A DNA stretch of 64,000 nucleotides from Sulfitobacter litoralis (GTDB lineage: Bacteria > Pseudomonadota > Alphaproteobacteria > Rhodobacterales > Rhodobacteraceae): assembly GCF_900103185.1 (NCBI RefSeq), contig NZ_FNJD01000003.1, forward strand, positions 124,001 through 188,000. Reading direction: 5' to 3'. Numbering within the stretch: the first letter of the stretch is position 1; each line of letters starts with the position of its first letter. The notes beneath the pieces are model-generated. The model ran no database searches, was not told where the DNA came from, and saw nothing but the letters and a program-made list of their open reading frames with translations. This document shows positions 42,920 to 51,600 of the stretch, one piece after another. A program made the translations under genes and the position numbers.

Positions 42920-43984
42920 ATGAGCCAATTTCTCCCGTTATTAGTAACTGATATTCACCGCACGATCCGCGACGCCGTGGTGTTGACCCTGCAACCCGAA
43001 GACCCAGAGGCATTCGCCTTCAAGCAGGGGCAGTATCTGACCTTCAAACAGGATTTCAACGGGACCGAGCTGCGACGCAACTATTCCATTTGCGCCGGTC
43101 TGGACGACGGTGTGCTGCAAGTGGGGATCAAGCGGGTTGATGGCGGCGCGTTCTCTAGCTTTGCGAACGAGATGTTACAGGTCGGGGATACGCTGCACGC
43201 AATGCCTCCCCAAGGCACGTTTTCAGCCGGATTAGAGCCTGATCGTGCGAAGAATTACCTTGGATTTGCCGGCGGGTCGGGGATCACGCCGGTGCTGTCG
43301 ATCCTCAAGACCGTTCTGAAACGCGAGCCCAAATCAACCTTTACGCTGGTCTATGCCAACCGCGCCGTGAACACGATCATGTTCCGCGAAGAGCTGGAGG
43401 ATCTTAAGAACCGCTATATGGGCCGGTTGAGCGTCATTCACATGCTGGAAAGCGGGCAGGACATCGACCTGTTCACCGGCCGCGTAGACCAGAATAAATG
43501 CGCCGAACTGTTCAAGACTTGGATCGATGTGTCGGACATGGACATGGCCTTCATCTGCGGGCCGGAGCCGATGATGCTAGCCATCGCGGACGCCCTAAAA
43601 ACCCACGGGTTAGAGCCTGATCAGATCAAGTTTGAGCTCTTCAGCGAAAGCCAACAGGGCCGTCTGGCAAAACAAGAAATGGCCAAGCGCAGCGAAGGTC
43701 AGGCGCAAACACAGGTGACCGTCAAAATCGACGGCGCGCAGCACAGCTTTACCATGGCCAAGGGGCAGTCGGTGCTGGATGCCGCGCTGGAAAATAACCT
43801 TGATGCGCCCTTTGCCTGCAAGGCGGGGGTCTGCTCGACCTGCATGTGCAAGGTCACCGAAGGTGAGGTCGAGATGCTGTCGAACCACGCGCTGGAAGAT
43901 TACGAGGTCGAACGTGGTTACCGGCTGAGCTGCCAAAGCTATCCGCTGAGCGACACGCTTTTCATTGACTACGACCATCACTAA
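42920..43984 (+). CDS. paaE: Phenylacetyl-CoA epoxidase reductase subunit
   Basis: A 354-residue NADPH reductase. It has an FAD domain (LRRNYSICAG), an NAD(P) domain (FAGGSGITPVLSIL, FICGPEPMM) and a C-terminal plant-type ferredoxin domain. The 2Fe-2S ligands are Cys300, Cys305, Cys308 (CKAGVCSTC) and Cys338. It passes electrons from NADPH to the diiron centre of PaaA. Confidence 0.95.
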   Translation: MSQFLPLLVTDIHRTIRDAVVLTLQPEDPEAFAFKQGQYLTFKQDFNGTELRRNYSICAGLDDGVLQVGIKRVDGGAFSSFANEMLQVGDTLHAMPPQGTFSAGLEPDRAKNYLGFAGGSGITPVLSILKTVLKREPKSTFTLVYANRAVNTIMFREELEDLKNRYMGRLSVIHMLESGQDIDLFTGRVDQNKCAELFKTWIDVSDMDMAFICGPEPMMLAIADALKTHGLEPDQIKFELFSESQQGRLAKQEMAKRSEGQAQTQVTVKIDGAQHSFTMAKGQSVLDAALENNLDAPFACKAGVCSTCMCKVTEGEVEMLSNHALEDYEVERGYRLSCQSYPLSDTLFIDYDHH

Positions 43985-43994
43985 GGGGCCTGAC

Positions 43995-46019
43995 ATGCGC
44001 GATATCCAAAGCTTTGCCGCCGGACAATGGATCAACCCCGGTGCCGGTGCACGTAGCATCGCAAGCGCGATCACCGGCGAGATCATCGCCCAAGCAGGCA
44101 ATGACGCGCTGCAGGTTCAGACGATGCTGGCCTATGCCCGTGACATCGGCGGCCCTGCCCTGCGCAGGCTGACGTTTCATGACCGCGCCAAGATGCTCAA
44201 GGCCGTCGCGCTCTACCTCAATGACCATAAACAGAGCCTATACGAGCTGTCGTTCGACACAGGCGGCACGCAGGCCGATCACCTGATCGACGTGGATGGC
44301 GGGATCGGCACGATGCAGGTCTACGCCGCCAAGGGCCGTCGCGAGATGCCGGATGACCAGATCTATCTGGACGGTCCCGTGGAACAGTTGGGCCGCACCG
44401 GTCAGTTCATGGGCCGTCACATCTGCACACCGCTGCAGGGCGTCGCGGTGCATATCAACGCCTTCAACTTCCCCGTTTGGGGCATGTTGGAAAAGCTCGC
44501 CCCGACGCTGCTTGCCGGGGTGCCCGCCATCGTCAAACCCGCCACCGCCACCTGTCAGGTGACCGAGGCCTGTTTCCGCCTGGTGATCCAGTCCGGTATT
44601 CTGCCAGACGGCGCAATCCAGTTGGTGACGGGGGGCTTGGGCGATATGCTGGACCACCTCGATTGTCAGGATGTGGTCAGCTTTACCGGATCAGCCGAAA
44701 CGGCCTTGAAACTGCGCAGCAACCCTGTGTTGGTCGAACGCTCTGTCCGGTTCGCCTCTGAACAAGATAGCCTCAATGCCTCTGTGTTAGGGTCTGATGC
44801 GGGCCCCGGCACGCCCGAATTTGATCTGTTTGTGAAAGAGGTCCAGCGCGAGATGACGGCCAAGGCGGGGCAGAAATGCACCGCCATCCGCCGGATCATG
44901 GTACCGCAGCTCCATGTGGATGCGCTCATCGCCGCGCTGTCGGACCGGCTGGCCCAAGTCACCATCGGCGATCCGCGCCTTGAGGGTACAAAGATGGGCG
45001 CGCTTGTCTCGCACTCGCAACGCCGCGACGTGCTGGAAAAGGCCGCCCTGATCGGATCAGAGGCAGAGCGTGTCTTTGGCGACCCCGATGCTTTTGCGGT
45101 CGAGGGTGCGGATGCGCAGAAAGGTGCCTTTGTCCCGCCGATGCTGTTCCACTGTGCCGATCCCGATGCCGCCACGCATGTGCAGGACACCGAGGCTTTT
45201 GGCCCTGTGTCCACCATCATGCCTTACCGCGACACCGATCATGCCATCGCGCTGCTGAACAAAGGCAAAGGGTCGCTGGTCGCATCCATCATCACCCGCG
45301 ACGGCGAGACCGCACGCGACATGGTGATGGGAGCAGGCGCGTTTCACGGGCGGCTCTATTTCAACAACCGCGACTCTATGGCCGAGGCGACGGGTCATGG
45401 TGCCCCCCTGCCCCATATGGTGCACGGCGGGCCCGGACGTGCGGGCGGCGGCGAGGAGCTTGGCGGCGTGCGCGGCGTCATGCATTACATGCAACGTACC
45501 GCCATTCAGGGCAGCCCCGACATTCTGACCGCCATCAGCAAGCAATGGACCCCCGGCGCGACCGAGATTTCGGACCGTGGCCATCCGTTCACCCGCCAGT
45601 TTGGTGCGCTTGATCTGGGCGAGACGTTCAATTCGGCCAGCCGTGTCGTGTCGCTGGAAGACATCGAAACCTTTGCGCATTTCACCGGCGATACGTTCTA
45701 TGCCCATATGGACGACGCCGCGGCCAAGGCAAACCCGTTCTTTCCCGGACGCGTTGCTCATGGGTACCTGCTGCTCAGCTTTGCCGCAGGGCTGTTCGTG
45801 CAGCCTGACCCCGGTCCTGTGCTGGCGAATACCGGGCTGGACAACCTGCGCTTTATGGCACCGGTGCAGGCCGGCGACAGCATCAAGGTGCGCCTAAGCG
45901 TCAAGGCAAAGACGCCTCGCAATGATGACTACGGTGAAGTACGCTGGCACGTGACCCTGACCAATCAGGATGATGCCGCCGTGGCCGAATATGAATTGCT
46001 GACGATGAATGCCTATTGA
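43995..46019 (+). CDS. paaZ: Bifunctional ring-opening enzyme PaaZ (oxepin-CoA hydrolase/semialdehyde dehydrogenase)
   Basis: A 674-residue two-domain enzyme. The N-terminal aldehyde dehydrogenase domain has Glu256 and Cys295 (AGQKCTAIRR), the same numbers as in E. coli PaaZ. The C-terminal MaoC-like hydratase domain (from about 530) has FTGDTFYAHMDDAAAKANPF and GRVAHGYLLLSFAAG. It opens oxepin-CoA and oxidises the aldehyde. The ATG at 43995 follows AAGGGG, ten bases after paaE. It overlaps the next gene by 11 bases. Confidence 0.95.
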   Translation: MRDIQSFAAGQWINPGAGARSIASAITGEIIAQAGNDALQVQTMLAYARDIGGPALRRLTFHDRAKMLKAVALYLNDHKQSLYELSFDTGGTQADHLIDVDGGIGTMQVYAAKGRREMPDDQIYLDGPVEQLGRTGQFMGRHICTPLQGVAVHINAFNFPVWGMLEKLAPTLLAGVPAIVKPATATCQVTEACFRLVIQSGILPDGAIQLVTGGLGDMLDHLDCQDVVSFTGSAETALKLRSNPVLVERSVRFASEQDSLNASVLGSDAGPGTPEFDLFVKEVQREMTAKAGQKCTAIRRIMVPQLHVDALIAALSDRLAQVTIGDPRLEGTKMGALVSHSQRRDVLEKAALIGSEAERVFGDPDAFAVEGADAQKGAFVPPMLFHCADPDAATHVQDTEAFGPVSTIMPYRDTDHAIALLNKGKGSLVASIITRDGETARDMVMGAGAFHGRLYFNNRDSMAEATGHGAPLPHMVHGGPGRAGGGEELGGVRGVMHYMQRTAIQGSPDILTAISKQWTPGATEISDRGHPFTRQFGALDLGETFNSASRVVSLEDIETFAHFTGDTFYAHMDDAAAKANPFFPGRVAHGYLLLSFAAGLFVQPDPGPVLANTGLDNLRFMAPVQAGDSIKVRLSVKAKTPRNDDYGEVRWHVTLTNQDDAAVAEYELLTMNAY

Positions 46020-46779
46020 CGACTTTGACCTTGCGATCGCCCCTCTGAAAGACCTTGGCGGGCAGCGCGTCTGGTCCCTGATGATCAGCCTCTTTGGCGA
46101 CATGGCCAGACAAGAGGGGCAGATTATTGGCGGGCCGGTGTTGTCGGCGATCATGACGGCAATGGATGTCCGCCCCGAAGCAGCTAGGGTCGCCTTGCAC
46201 CGCTTGCGCAAAGACAAATGGATCGCGTCAGAAAAGCACGGGCGGATCAGCCACCACAGCCTGACGCCCGCAGGCCGCGCGCAAAGTCAGGCGGCAAGTG
46301 GCAGGATTTATGCGACACCTGCCGAGCTGCCGGACCGCTGGCAGATGATCGTGACCGACGATGCCGATAGTGATGCACATGAGAAGGCGGGGTTCACCGC
46401 CCTGATGCCGCGCCTGTATGTCGGCAATGCGTCCCTGCCTGTGCCAATAGGGGCCGCCGCCCTGCCCGGGCAAGACGCGCCCGACTGGATGAAACGCCAG
46501 CTAGAGCCCGCATCGCTGGCCGAAAGCTATACGCAACTGTCAGACGCGCTGCACAGGGTGGCGCGCGACCTCTGTGCAGCCGAGACGTTGACCCCGCTGC
46601 AAATTGCGACCCTACGCTGCCTGATTGTGCATAATTGGCGCCGTCTTGCTCTCAAACATCCGGCGTTGCCCCGCCCCTTAATCCGCGACGATTGGGCCGG
46701 ATTGACCGCGCATCAGATGGTCGCAGAGCTTTTGTCACGCTATCCGCGCCCCGATCTGCCGGAAATCGCCACCGTCTGA
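46009..46779 (+). CDS. PaaX-type transcriptional repressor
   Basis: A 256-residue regulator with the PaaX N-terminal winged helix (VRPEAARVALHRLRKDKWIASEKHGRISHHSLT; key: RVALHRLRKDKW) and the PaaX C-terminal domain (LTPLQIATLRCLIVHNWRRLALKHPALPRPL; key: HNWRRLALK.P.LP). PaaX binds phenylacetyl-CoA and releases the paa promoters. Its position as last gene of the operon suggests autoregulation. The start overlaps paaZ. Confidence 0.9.
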   Translation: MPIDDFDLAIAPLKDLGGQRVWSLMISLFGDMARQEGQIIGGPVLSAIMTAMDVRPEAARVALHRLRKDKWIASEKHGRISHHSLTPAGRAQSQAASGRIYATPAELPDRWQMIVTDDADSDAHEKAGFTALMPRLYVGNASLPVPIGAAALPGQDAPDWMKRQLEPASLAESYTQLSDALHRVARDLCAAETLTPLQIATLRCLIVHNWRRLALKHPALPRPLIRDDWAGLTAHQMVAELLSRYPRPDLPEIATV

Positions 46780-46834
46780 AGCAGCATACAAAGCGATGCT
46801 TTCCCAAAGCGCACCAGCGGGATATAGGGAAGGC

Positions 46835-47449
46835 ATGACAAATACAGTTTACCAAAATGACTTGCCTGACGGGCTGAACCTTGGACCGATGGTCGCGATT
46901 GATTGCGAAACCATGGGGCTCCATCCGCACCGCGATCGGCTTTGTGTCGTGCAACTCTCTGGTGGCGATGGCAACGCCCATCTGATCCAGATTGCCAAGG
47001 GCCAGACCGAGGCGCCCAATCTTTGTGCCCTGCTCGAAGATCCCCATGTGCTCAAGCTGTTCCACTATGGGCGCTTTGACATCGCGGCCATGCTGAACGC
47101 CTTTGGGGCAAAGGCCGCACCGGTCTATTGTACCAAGATCGCCAGCCGCCTTGTGCGCACCTATACCGACCGCCACGGGCTGGCCAAACTATGCCAGGAA
47201 CTGCTGAGCGTCGATATCTCCAAACAGCAGCAATCCAGCGATTGGGGGGCCGAAAAACTGACCAAAGCACAGATCGACTATGCCGCGTCCGATGTGCTGC
47301 ACCTTCACAAACTGCGCGACGTGCTGAACCAGATGTTGATCCGCGAAGGTCGGATCGAGCTCGCGCAAGCGTGTTTTGAATTTTTGCCAACCCGTGCCCA
47401 ACTCGATTTGGACGGCTGGCCCGAAACGGATATTTTTGCACACGCATGA
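46835..47449 (+). CDS. Compact RNase D-type 3'-5' exonuclease
   Basis: A 204-residue DEDDy exonuclease: Asp23 and Glu25 (AIDCETMGL), a central Asp in YGRFDIAAM, and the Tyr...Asp pair in IDYAASDVLHLHK. The HRDC domains of E. coli RNase D are absent, which is the common short form in alphaproteobacteria. The ATG at 46835 follows GGGAAGG. The stop overlaps kdsD (ATGA), so it is coupled to the lipopolysaccharide operon. Confidence 0.88.
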   Translation: MTNTVYQNDLPDGLNLGPMVAIDCETMGLHPHRDRLCVVQLSGGDGNAHLIQIAKGQTEAPNLCALLEDPHVLKLFHYGRFDIAAMLNAFGAKAAPVYCTKIASRLVRTYTDRHGLAKLCQELLSVDISKQQQSSDWGAEKLTKAQIDYAASDVLHLHKLRDVLNQMLIREGRIELAQACFEFLPTRAQLDLDGWPETDIFAHA

Positions 47450-48408
47450 CCACACCATTCCTAGATACCGCCCGCCGCGTCATCCGCACCGAAGCCCAAG
47501 CGCTTGAGCAACTGGCCGACAGCCTTGATGATCGTTTTCGTCAGGCAATCGACTTGTTGGTTGCGACACGCGGGCGCGTGATTGTCACCGGCATCGGCAA
47601 ATCCGGCCATATCGCCAAAAAGATCGCAGCGACGCTGGCCAGCACCGGCACGCCCGCGCAGTTCGTCCACCCCGCCGAGGCGAGCCACGGCGATTTGGGC
47701 ATGATCACCGCCGATGATGTCGTGCTTGCGATCTCGAACTCGGGCGAGGCACCTGAACTGGCCAATCTGATCGCCTATTCGCGCCGCTTTTCCATACCGT
47801 TGATCGGCATCACCAGCCGTGCGACCAGCAGCCTTGGCGCGCATTGCGACGTGGTGCTTGAACTGCCTCAGTTGCCAGAAGCCTGCGGCACCGGCGTCGT
47901 CCCGTCGACCTCGACCACGATGACGCTGGCGATGGGGGATGCCGTGGCGATTGCGCTGATGGAAAACCGCTCTTTCACCGCCGAACATTTCCGTGAATTC
48001 CATCCCGGCGGCAAACTGGGCGCACGGCTCAGCCGCGTTGCAGACCTGATGCACACAGGCGATGCGTTGCCCTTGGTGCAGGCCGATGCCCCCATGTCTG
48101 ACGCGCTGATGGCAATGAGCAGCAAATCTTTTGGTGTGGTGATCGTCACCGACGCCAGCGGTGCCTTGGCAGGGATCATCACCAGCGGCGATCTGGGGCG
48201 GCATCTGGACGGGCTGATGGAAAAAACGGCGCGCGACGTTATGACGCCAACCCCCGTGACCGTCGCCCCCGATGCGCTGGCGGAGAAGGCCGTGGGCATG
48301 ATGAACGCGCGCAAGATCACCTGTCTGCTGGTGCTGGACCCCACCCAAGGGAACATCCCCGCGGGTCTGCTGCATATTCACGACTGCCTGCGCGTCGGCC
48401 TAGGCTAA
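47446..48408 (+). CDS. kdsD: Arabinose-5-phosphate isomerase (KpsF/GutQ/KdsD)
   Basis: A 320-residue enzyme with an N-terminal SIS sugar-isomerase domain (VTGIGKSGHIAKKIAATLASTG; key: GIGKSGH) and two CBS domains (about 200-320). It converts ribulose-5-phosphate to arabinose-5-phosphate, the first step to Kdo. Placement before lptC, lptA and lptB is typical and links Kdo supply with lipopolysaccharide export. Confidence 0.93.
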   Translation: MTTPFLDTARRVIRTEAQALEQLADSLDDRFRQAIDLLVATRGRVIVTGIGKSGHIAKKIAATLASTGTPAQFVHPAEASHGDLGMITADDVVLAISNSGEAPELANLIAYSRRFSIPLIGITSRATSSLGAHCDVVLELPQLPEACGTGVVPSTSTTMTLAMGDAVAIALMENRSFTAEHFREFHPGGKLGARLSRVADLMHTGDALPLVQADAPMSDALMAMSSKSFGVVIVTDASGALAGIITSGDLGRHLDGLMEKTARDVMTPTPVTVAPDALAEKAVGMMNARKITCLLVLDPTQGNIPAGLLHIHDCLRVGLG

Positions 48409-48414
48409 GCGGCG

Positions 48415-49023
48415 ATGCAACGGGACCGCTATACCAGACTGATCTCTTGGCTGAAGGTGCTGTTCCCGCTTGCAGCGCTTGGCCTGCTGTCGACGCTGTT
48501 CCTGCTGTCGCGCGCAATTGATCCCGGGCAGGCGATCCCCTTTGCTGAAAAAGATGTGCAGGACCGCCTGCGCGACCAGCAAATCACCGGCCCCTTCTTT
48601 ACCGGTGCGACAGCAGAAGGTGACGAGCTGTCATTCTATGCTGATGTGCTGACCCGTCCGGACGGGCAGACCGGCATGAACCACGCTGAAAACCTGCGCG
48701 CGACCATAAAGACCCCCGAAGGATCGACCTTTCGCCTGCAATCGGACCTGGCCGATTTCGACATCGCCAAAGATGTGGCCGACCTGCTGGGCGGGGTGGT
48801 GCTGACGACCTCTACGGGGTACCGGCTGCAAAGTGACAAGATCACATCGGACCTGTCCGGCCTGAACATCAAATCGCCGGGCACAGTCTATGGCACAGCC
48901 CCGGGTGGCACCCTAGAGGCCGGTGCCATGTCGATCACACAAACAGACGACGAAGCCTCGCCCCAATTGGTTTTCACAAATCGAGTGAAGCTGATATACA
49001 AACCGAAACCCAAATCAGAGTGA
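48415..49023 (+). CDS. lptC: LPS export protein LptC
   Basis: A 202-residue bitopic protein. It has one N-terminal membrane anchor (LFPLAALGLLSTLFLLSRA, about residues 16-34) and a periplasmic beta-jellyroll part (LSFYADVLTRP...LENLRATIKTPEG-like). LptC receives lipopolysaccharide from the LptB2FG complex. The start lies six bases after kdsD. The stop overlaps the lptA GTG. Confidence 0.87.
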   Translation: MQRDRYTRLISWLKVLFPLAALGLLSTLFLLSRAIDPGQAIPFAEKDVQDRLRDQQITGPFFTGATAEGDELSFYADVLTRPDGQTGMNHAENLRATIKTPEGSTFRLQSDLADFDIAKDVADLLGGVVLTTSTGYRLQSDKITSDLSGLNIKSPGTVYGTAPGGTLEAGAMSITQTDDEASPQLVFTNRVKLIYKPKPKSE

Positions 49024-49514
49024 CGCGCGTGAAACACCTATTAATGTCTGTTTTCCTGCTTTTTTCTGCGATGCCAATCGCCGCACAGGGGACCAATGTG
49101 GCCTTTGGGACGATCCGTCAGGATACGGGCCTCCCCGTCGAGGTGACCGCTGATAACCTGTCTGTCGATCAGGGCGATGGGACGGCTGTTTTCACCGGAA
49201 ATGTGCTGATCGGTCAGGGCGAGATGCGCTTGTCCGCCGCACGGGTTCTGGTTGTATATCGGGCCGAAGCCGAAGGCATCGCCCGTTTGGAAGCGACCGG
49301 CGGTGTGACCCTTGTGTCAGGCAAAGACGCCGCCGAATCAGAGCGGGCGGATTATGATATCGACACCGGCACGATCGTCATGTCGGGCAATGTGTTGCTA
49401 ACCCAAGGGCGCAACGCGCTCAGTTCTGAAACCATGAGCGTCAAATTATCCGAGGGCACCGCGCAAATGTCCGGCGGCGTGAAAACCATTCTACAAACGG
49501 GCAGCAATAACTGA
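49020..49514 (+). CDS. lptA: Periplasmic LPS-bridge protein LptA
   Basis: A 164-residue protein with a signal peptide ([24 protein letters not shown]) and an OstA-type beta-jellyroll. Hallmarks are [36 protein letters not shown] (key: V.AD.L..DQ...A.F.GNV...QG) and a repeat of the same pattern (SGNVLLTQG). It forms the bridge across the periplasm. GTG start overlapping the lptC stop. Confidence 0.92.
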   Translation: MTRVKHLLMSVFLLFSAMPIAAQGTNVAFGTIRQDTGLPVEVTADNLSVDQGDGTAVFTGNVLIGQGEMRLSAARVLVVYRAEAEGIARLEATGGVTLVSGKDAAESERADYDIDTGTIVMSGNVLLTQGRNALSSETMSVKLSEGTAQMSGGVKTILQTGSNN

Positions 49515-50272
49515 TGTCTGCCCCCAATTTAACGGTTACGGATGGCGCAAGCGGTCTGCGCATTGAACATCTGCGTAAATCATACCGCAAGAAAACCGTG
49601 ATCCGCGACTTCTCGATGGAGCTGAACCGTGGCGAAGTCGTCGCCCTGCTCGGGCCGAACGGATCCGGTAAAACCACTACCTTCTATGCGGTGGCGGGTC
49701 TGGTCATGCCCGAAGGTGGCACCGTCACCATCGATGGCAAGAACGTCACCACCCTCCCGATGTATCGCCGCGCACAGCTGGGCATCGGCTATCTGCCCCA
49801 AGAGATGAGCATCTTTCGCGGGCTAAGCGTGCAGGACAATATCTCGGCCATCCTGGACATCTCGATCTCTGATGCGCGCGGGCGCCGCGAAAGGCTCGAG
49901 GCATTGCTGTCGGAGTTTTCCATTGAACACCTGCGCCGCGCGCCTGCTTTGGCGCTGTCGGGCGGGGAACGGCGCAGGGTCGAAATTGCCCGCTGTCTGG
50001 CCGCAGACCCCAAATACCTACTGCTTGATGAACCCTTTGCCGGGGTCGATCCGATTTCTGTGGATGACATCCGGCATCTAGTCGCCGACCTGAAAAAACG
50101 CGGTATCGGCGTGCTGATCACGGACCATAACGTTCGGGAAACATTGGATATTGTGGATCGCGCCTACATTTTGCACGAAGGCACGGTATTGATGTCTGGC
50201 ACCCCCGAAGAGGTCGTACAGAACGAAAATGTACGCCGCGTCTACCTTGGCGATAACTTCCGCATTTCTTGA
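49514..50272 (+). CDS. lptB: LPS export ATPase LptB
   Basis: A 252-residue ABC ATPase with Walker [10 protein letters not shown] (residues 47-55), [16 protein letters not shown] after the Q-loop, signature [16 protein letters not shown], Walker [14 protein letters not shown], and switch [10 protein letters not shown]. These are specific to the LptB/YhbG group. The start codon shares one base with the lptA stop (TGATG). Confidence 0.95.
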   Translation: MSAPNLTVTDGASGLRIEHLRKSYRKKTVIRDFSMELNRGEVVALLGPNGSGKTTTFYAVAGLVMPEGGTVTIDGKNVTTLPMYRRAQLGIGYLPQEMSIFRGLSVQDNISAILDISISDARGRRERLEALLSEFSIEHLRRAPALALSGGERRRVEIARCLAADPKYLLLDEPFAGVDPISVDDIRHLVADLKKRGIGVLITDHNVRETLDIVDRAYILHEGTVLMSGTPEEVVQNENVRRVYLGDNFRIS

Positions 50273-50466
50273 TCAACTATAGAAATATTGCGCTAGTTTC
50301 CGCACAGATTTAAGCCGGATTCATTTGACAACGCGGCCCATTCGGGCGCTCAATGGTCCCATGGCGAGACTGCGTATCATGTTCGTGCTGCATCCCCCCT
50401 TCCCGAAGGGGCAATGTTTCACACGCTGGTCGCATCGTCATTCACCCGCATCTGACCCCGCCTTTA

Positions 50467-50481
50467 CCGCACTTAGTGCGG
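50467..50481 (+). promoter_or_regulatory. Perfect palindrome upstream of hpf
   Basis: CCGCAC-TTA-GTGCGG forms a 6-bp perfect inverted repeat about 40 bases before the hpf start, inside a 248-base gap after lptB. It may be an operator or a short hairpin in the leader. No other clear signal is seen in the gap. Confidence 0.35.
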
Positions 50482-50520
50482 CCAATGGTGTTGTCCGGAT
50501 CATTAGAGTAAGGAGATTTT

Positions 50521-51087
50521 ATGCGGTACCAAATCAGTGGCAAACAAATCGACATCGGCGAAGCCCTGCAAACGCATGTGAAAACGGAATTGGGCGAAGC
50601 TGTCCAGAAGTATGCTGAACGTCCGACGGACGCGAATGTCATCTTTTCAAAATCCGGTCACGAATTTGTCTGCGAAGCGACGGTGCACCTATCGACTGGC
50701 CTTACGGCGTCAGCGAAAGCACATGCTACTGATATCTATGGATCTTTCGATTCATGCGCAGCGAAGATGGAAAAGCAACTGCGCCGTTACAAGCGTCGGT
50801 TGAAGGATCACCATCGCGAGCGTGCGCAACCGGTTGAACTTTTCGGTGCGTCCTCTTATATCCTCGCTTCAGAAAGCGATTCAGACGCGCAGGAACCCGA
50901 AACCCTCCAACCCATGATCATTGCGGAAATGCAGACCAAGATTGCGACCTTGTCTGTCGGTGAAGCTGTGATGCAGATGGAAATTTCGGGTACACCTGTC
51001 GTGGTCTTTCGCAAAGACGGCAAAGAAGGCGTGAATGTTGTCTACCGCCGCGAGGATGGCAACATCGGCTGGATTGATCCGTCGTAA
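50521..51087 (+). CDS. hpf: Ribosome hibernation promoting factor, long form
   Basis: A 188-residue protein with an N-terminal HPF/RaiA domain (about 1-100, MRYQISGKQIDIGEALQTHV) and a C-terminal dimerisation domain (about 128-188, ending VVYRREDGNIGWIDP). The long form dimerises 70S ribosomes into 100S particles in stationary phase. AAGGAGATTTT precedes the ATG. Confidence 0.94.
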   Translation: MRYQISGKQIDIGEALQTHVKTELGEAVQKYAERPTDANVIFSKSGHEFVCEATVHLSTGLTASAKAHATDIYGSFDSCAAKMEKQLRRYKRRLKDHHRERAQPVELFGASSYILASESDSDAQEPETLQPMIIAEMQTKIATLSVGEAVMQMEISGTPVVVFRKDGKEGVNVVYRREDGNIGWIDPS

Positions 51088-51129
51088 CAGAAACCGGACC
51101 CGTAAGCGGCCGAGAACAGAGCGAGCAGA

Positions 51130-51594
51130 ATGAATTTTGCGAAACTCCTAAAACCGGGGGCTGTCAAAGTCCTCACATCGGCCTCAAGCAAGAAACGCCT
51201 GCTCCACGATATCGGGGAGCTGGCGCATAATGCGTACGGGTTGAAGGCCACTGCGGTGGTCGATGCCTTAATGACGCGTGAATCTCTTGGGCCAACAGGT
51301 GTGGGCCAAGGGGTTGCGCTGCCCCACGCGCGTCTTGAAGGACTGGAAGACGTGTTGGGAGCCTTTGTGCTTCTCGACAAACCGATCGATTTCAACGCGG
51401 TTGACCGCCAGCCGGTTGATATTGCTTTTGCGCTGTTCGCCCCCGAAAGTGCCGGCGTCGAACACCTCAAGGCGCTCGCGCTGGTGTCGCGCACCCTGCG
51501 CAATGCTTCTGTCTGCGCCAAGCTGCGGGCCAATCCGGATCCTGCCACGTTGTATGCGATCCTGACCGAAGCACAGGCAACTCAGGCCGCCTAA
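51130..51594 (+). CDS. ptsN: PTS IIA-like nitrogen regulatory protein
   Basis: A 154-residue EIIA-Ntr protein with phosphorylated His66 in GVALPHARL, preceded by RESLGPTGVGQG. It takes phosphate from NPr and regulates nitrogen, potassium or envelope functions. The order lptB, hpf, ptsN resembles the rpoN neighbourhood of many proteobacteria, but rpoN itself is not here. It converges with the sulfotransferase gene, six bases apart. Confidence 0.93.
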   Translation: MNFAKLLKPGAVKVLTSASSKKRLLHDIGELAHNAYGLKATAVVDALMTRESLGPTGVGQGVALPHARLEGLEDVLGAFVLLDKPIDFNAVDRQPVDIAFALFAPESAGVEHLKALALVSRTLRNASVCAKLRANPDPATLYAILTEAQATQAA

Positions 51595-51600
51595 GCGGCC

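Noticed and set aside
44296..44761. Overlapping frames inside paaZ on both strands
   Set aside because: PaaZ is intact through this region, including Glu256 and Cys295; the other frames lack family features.
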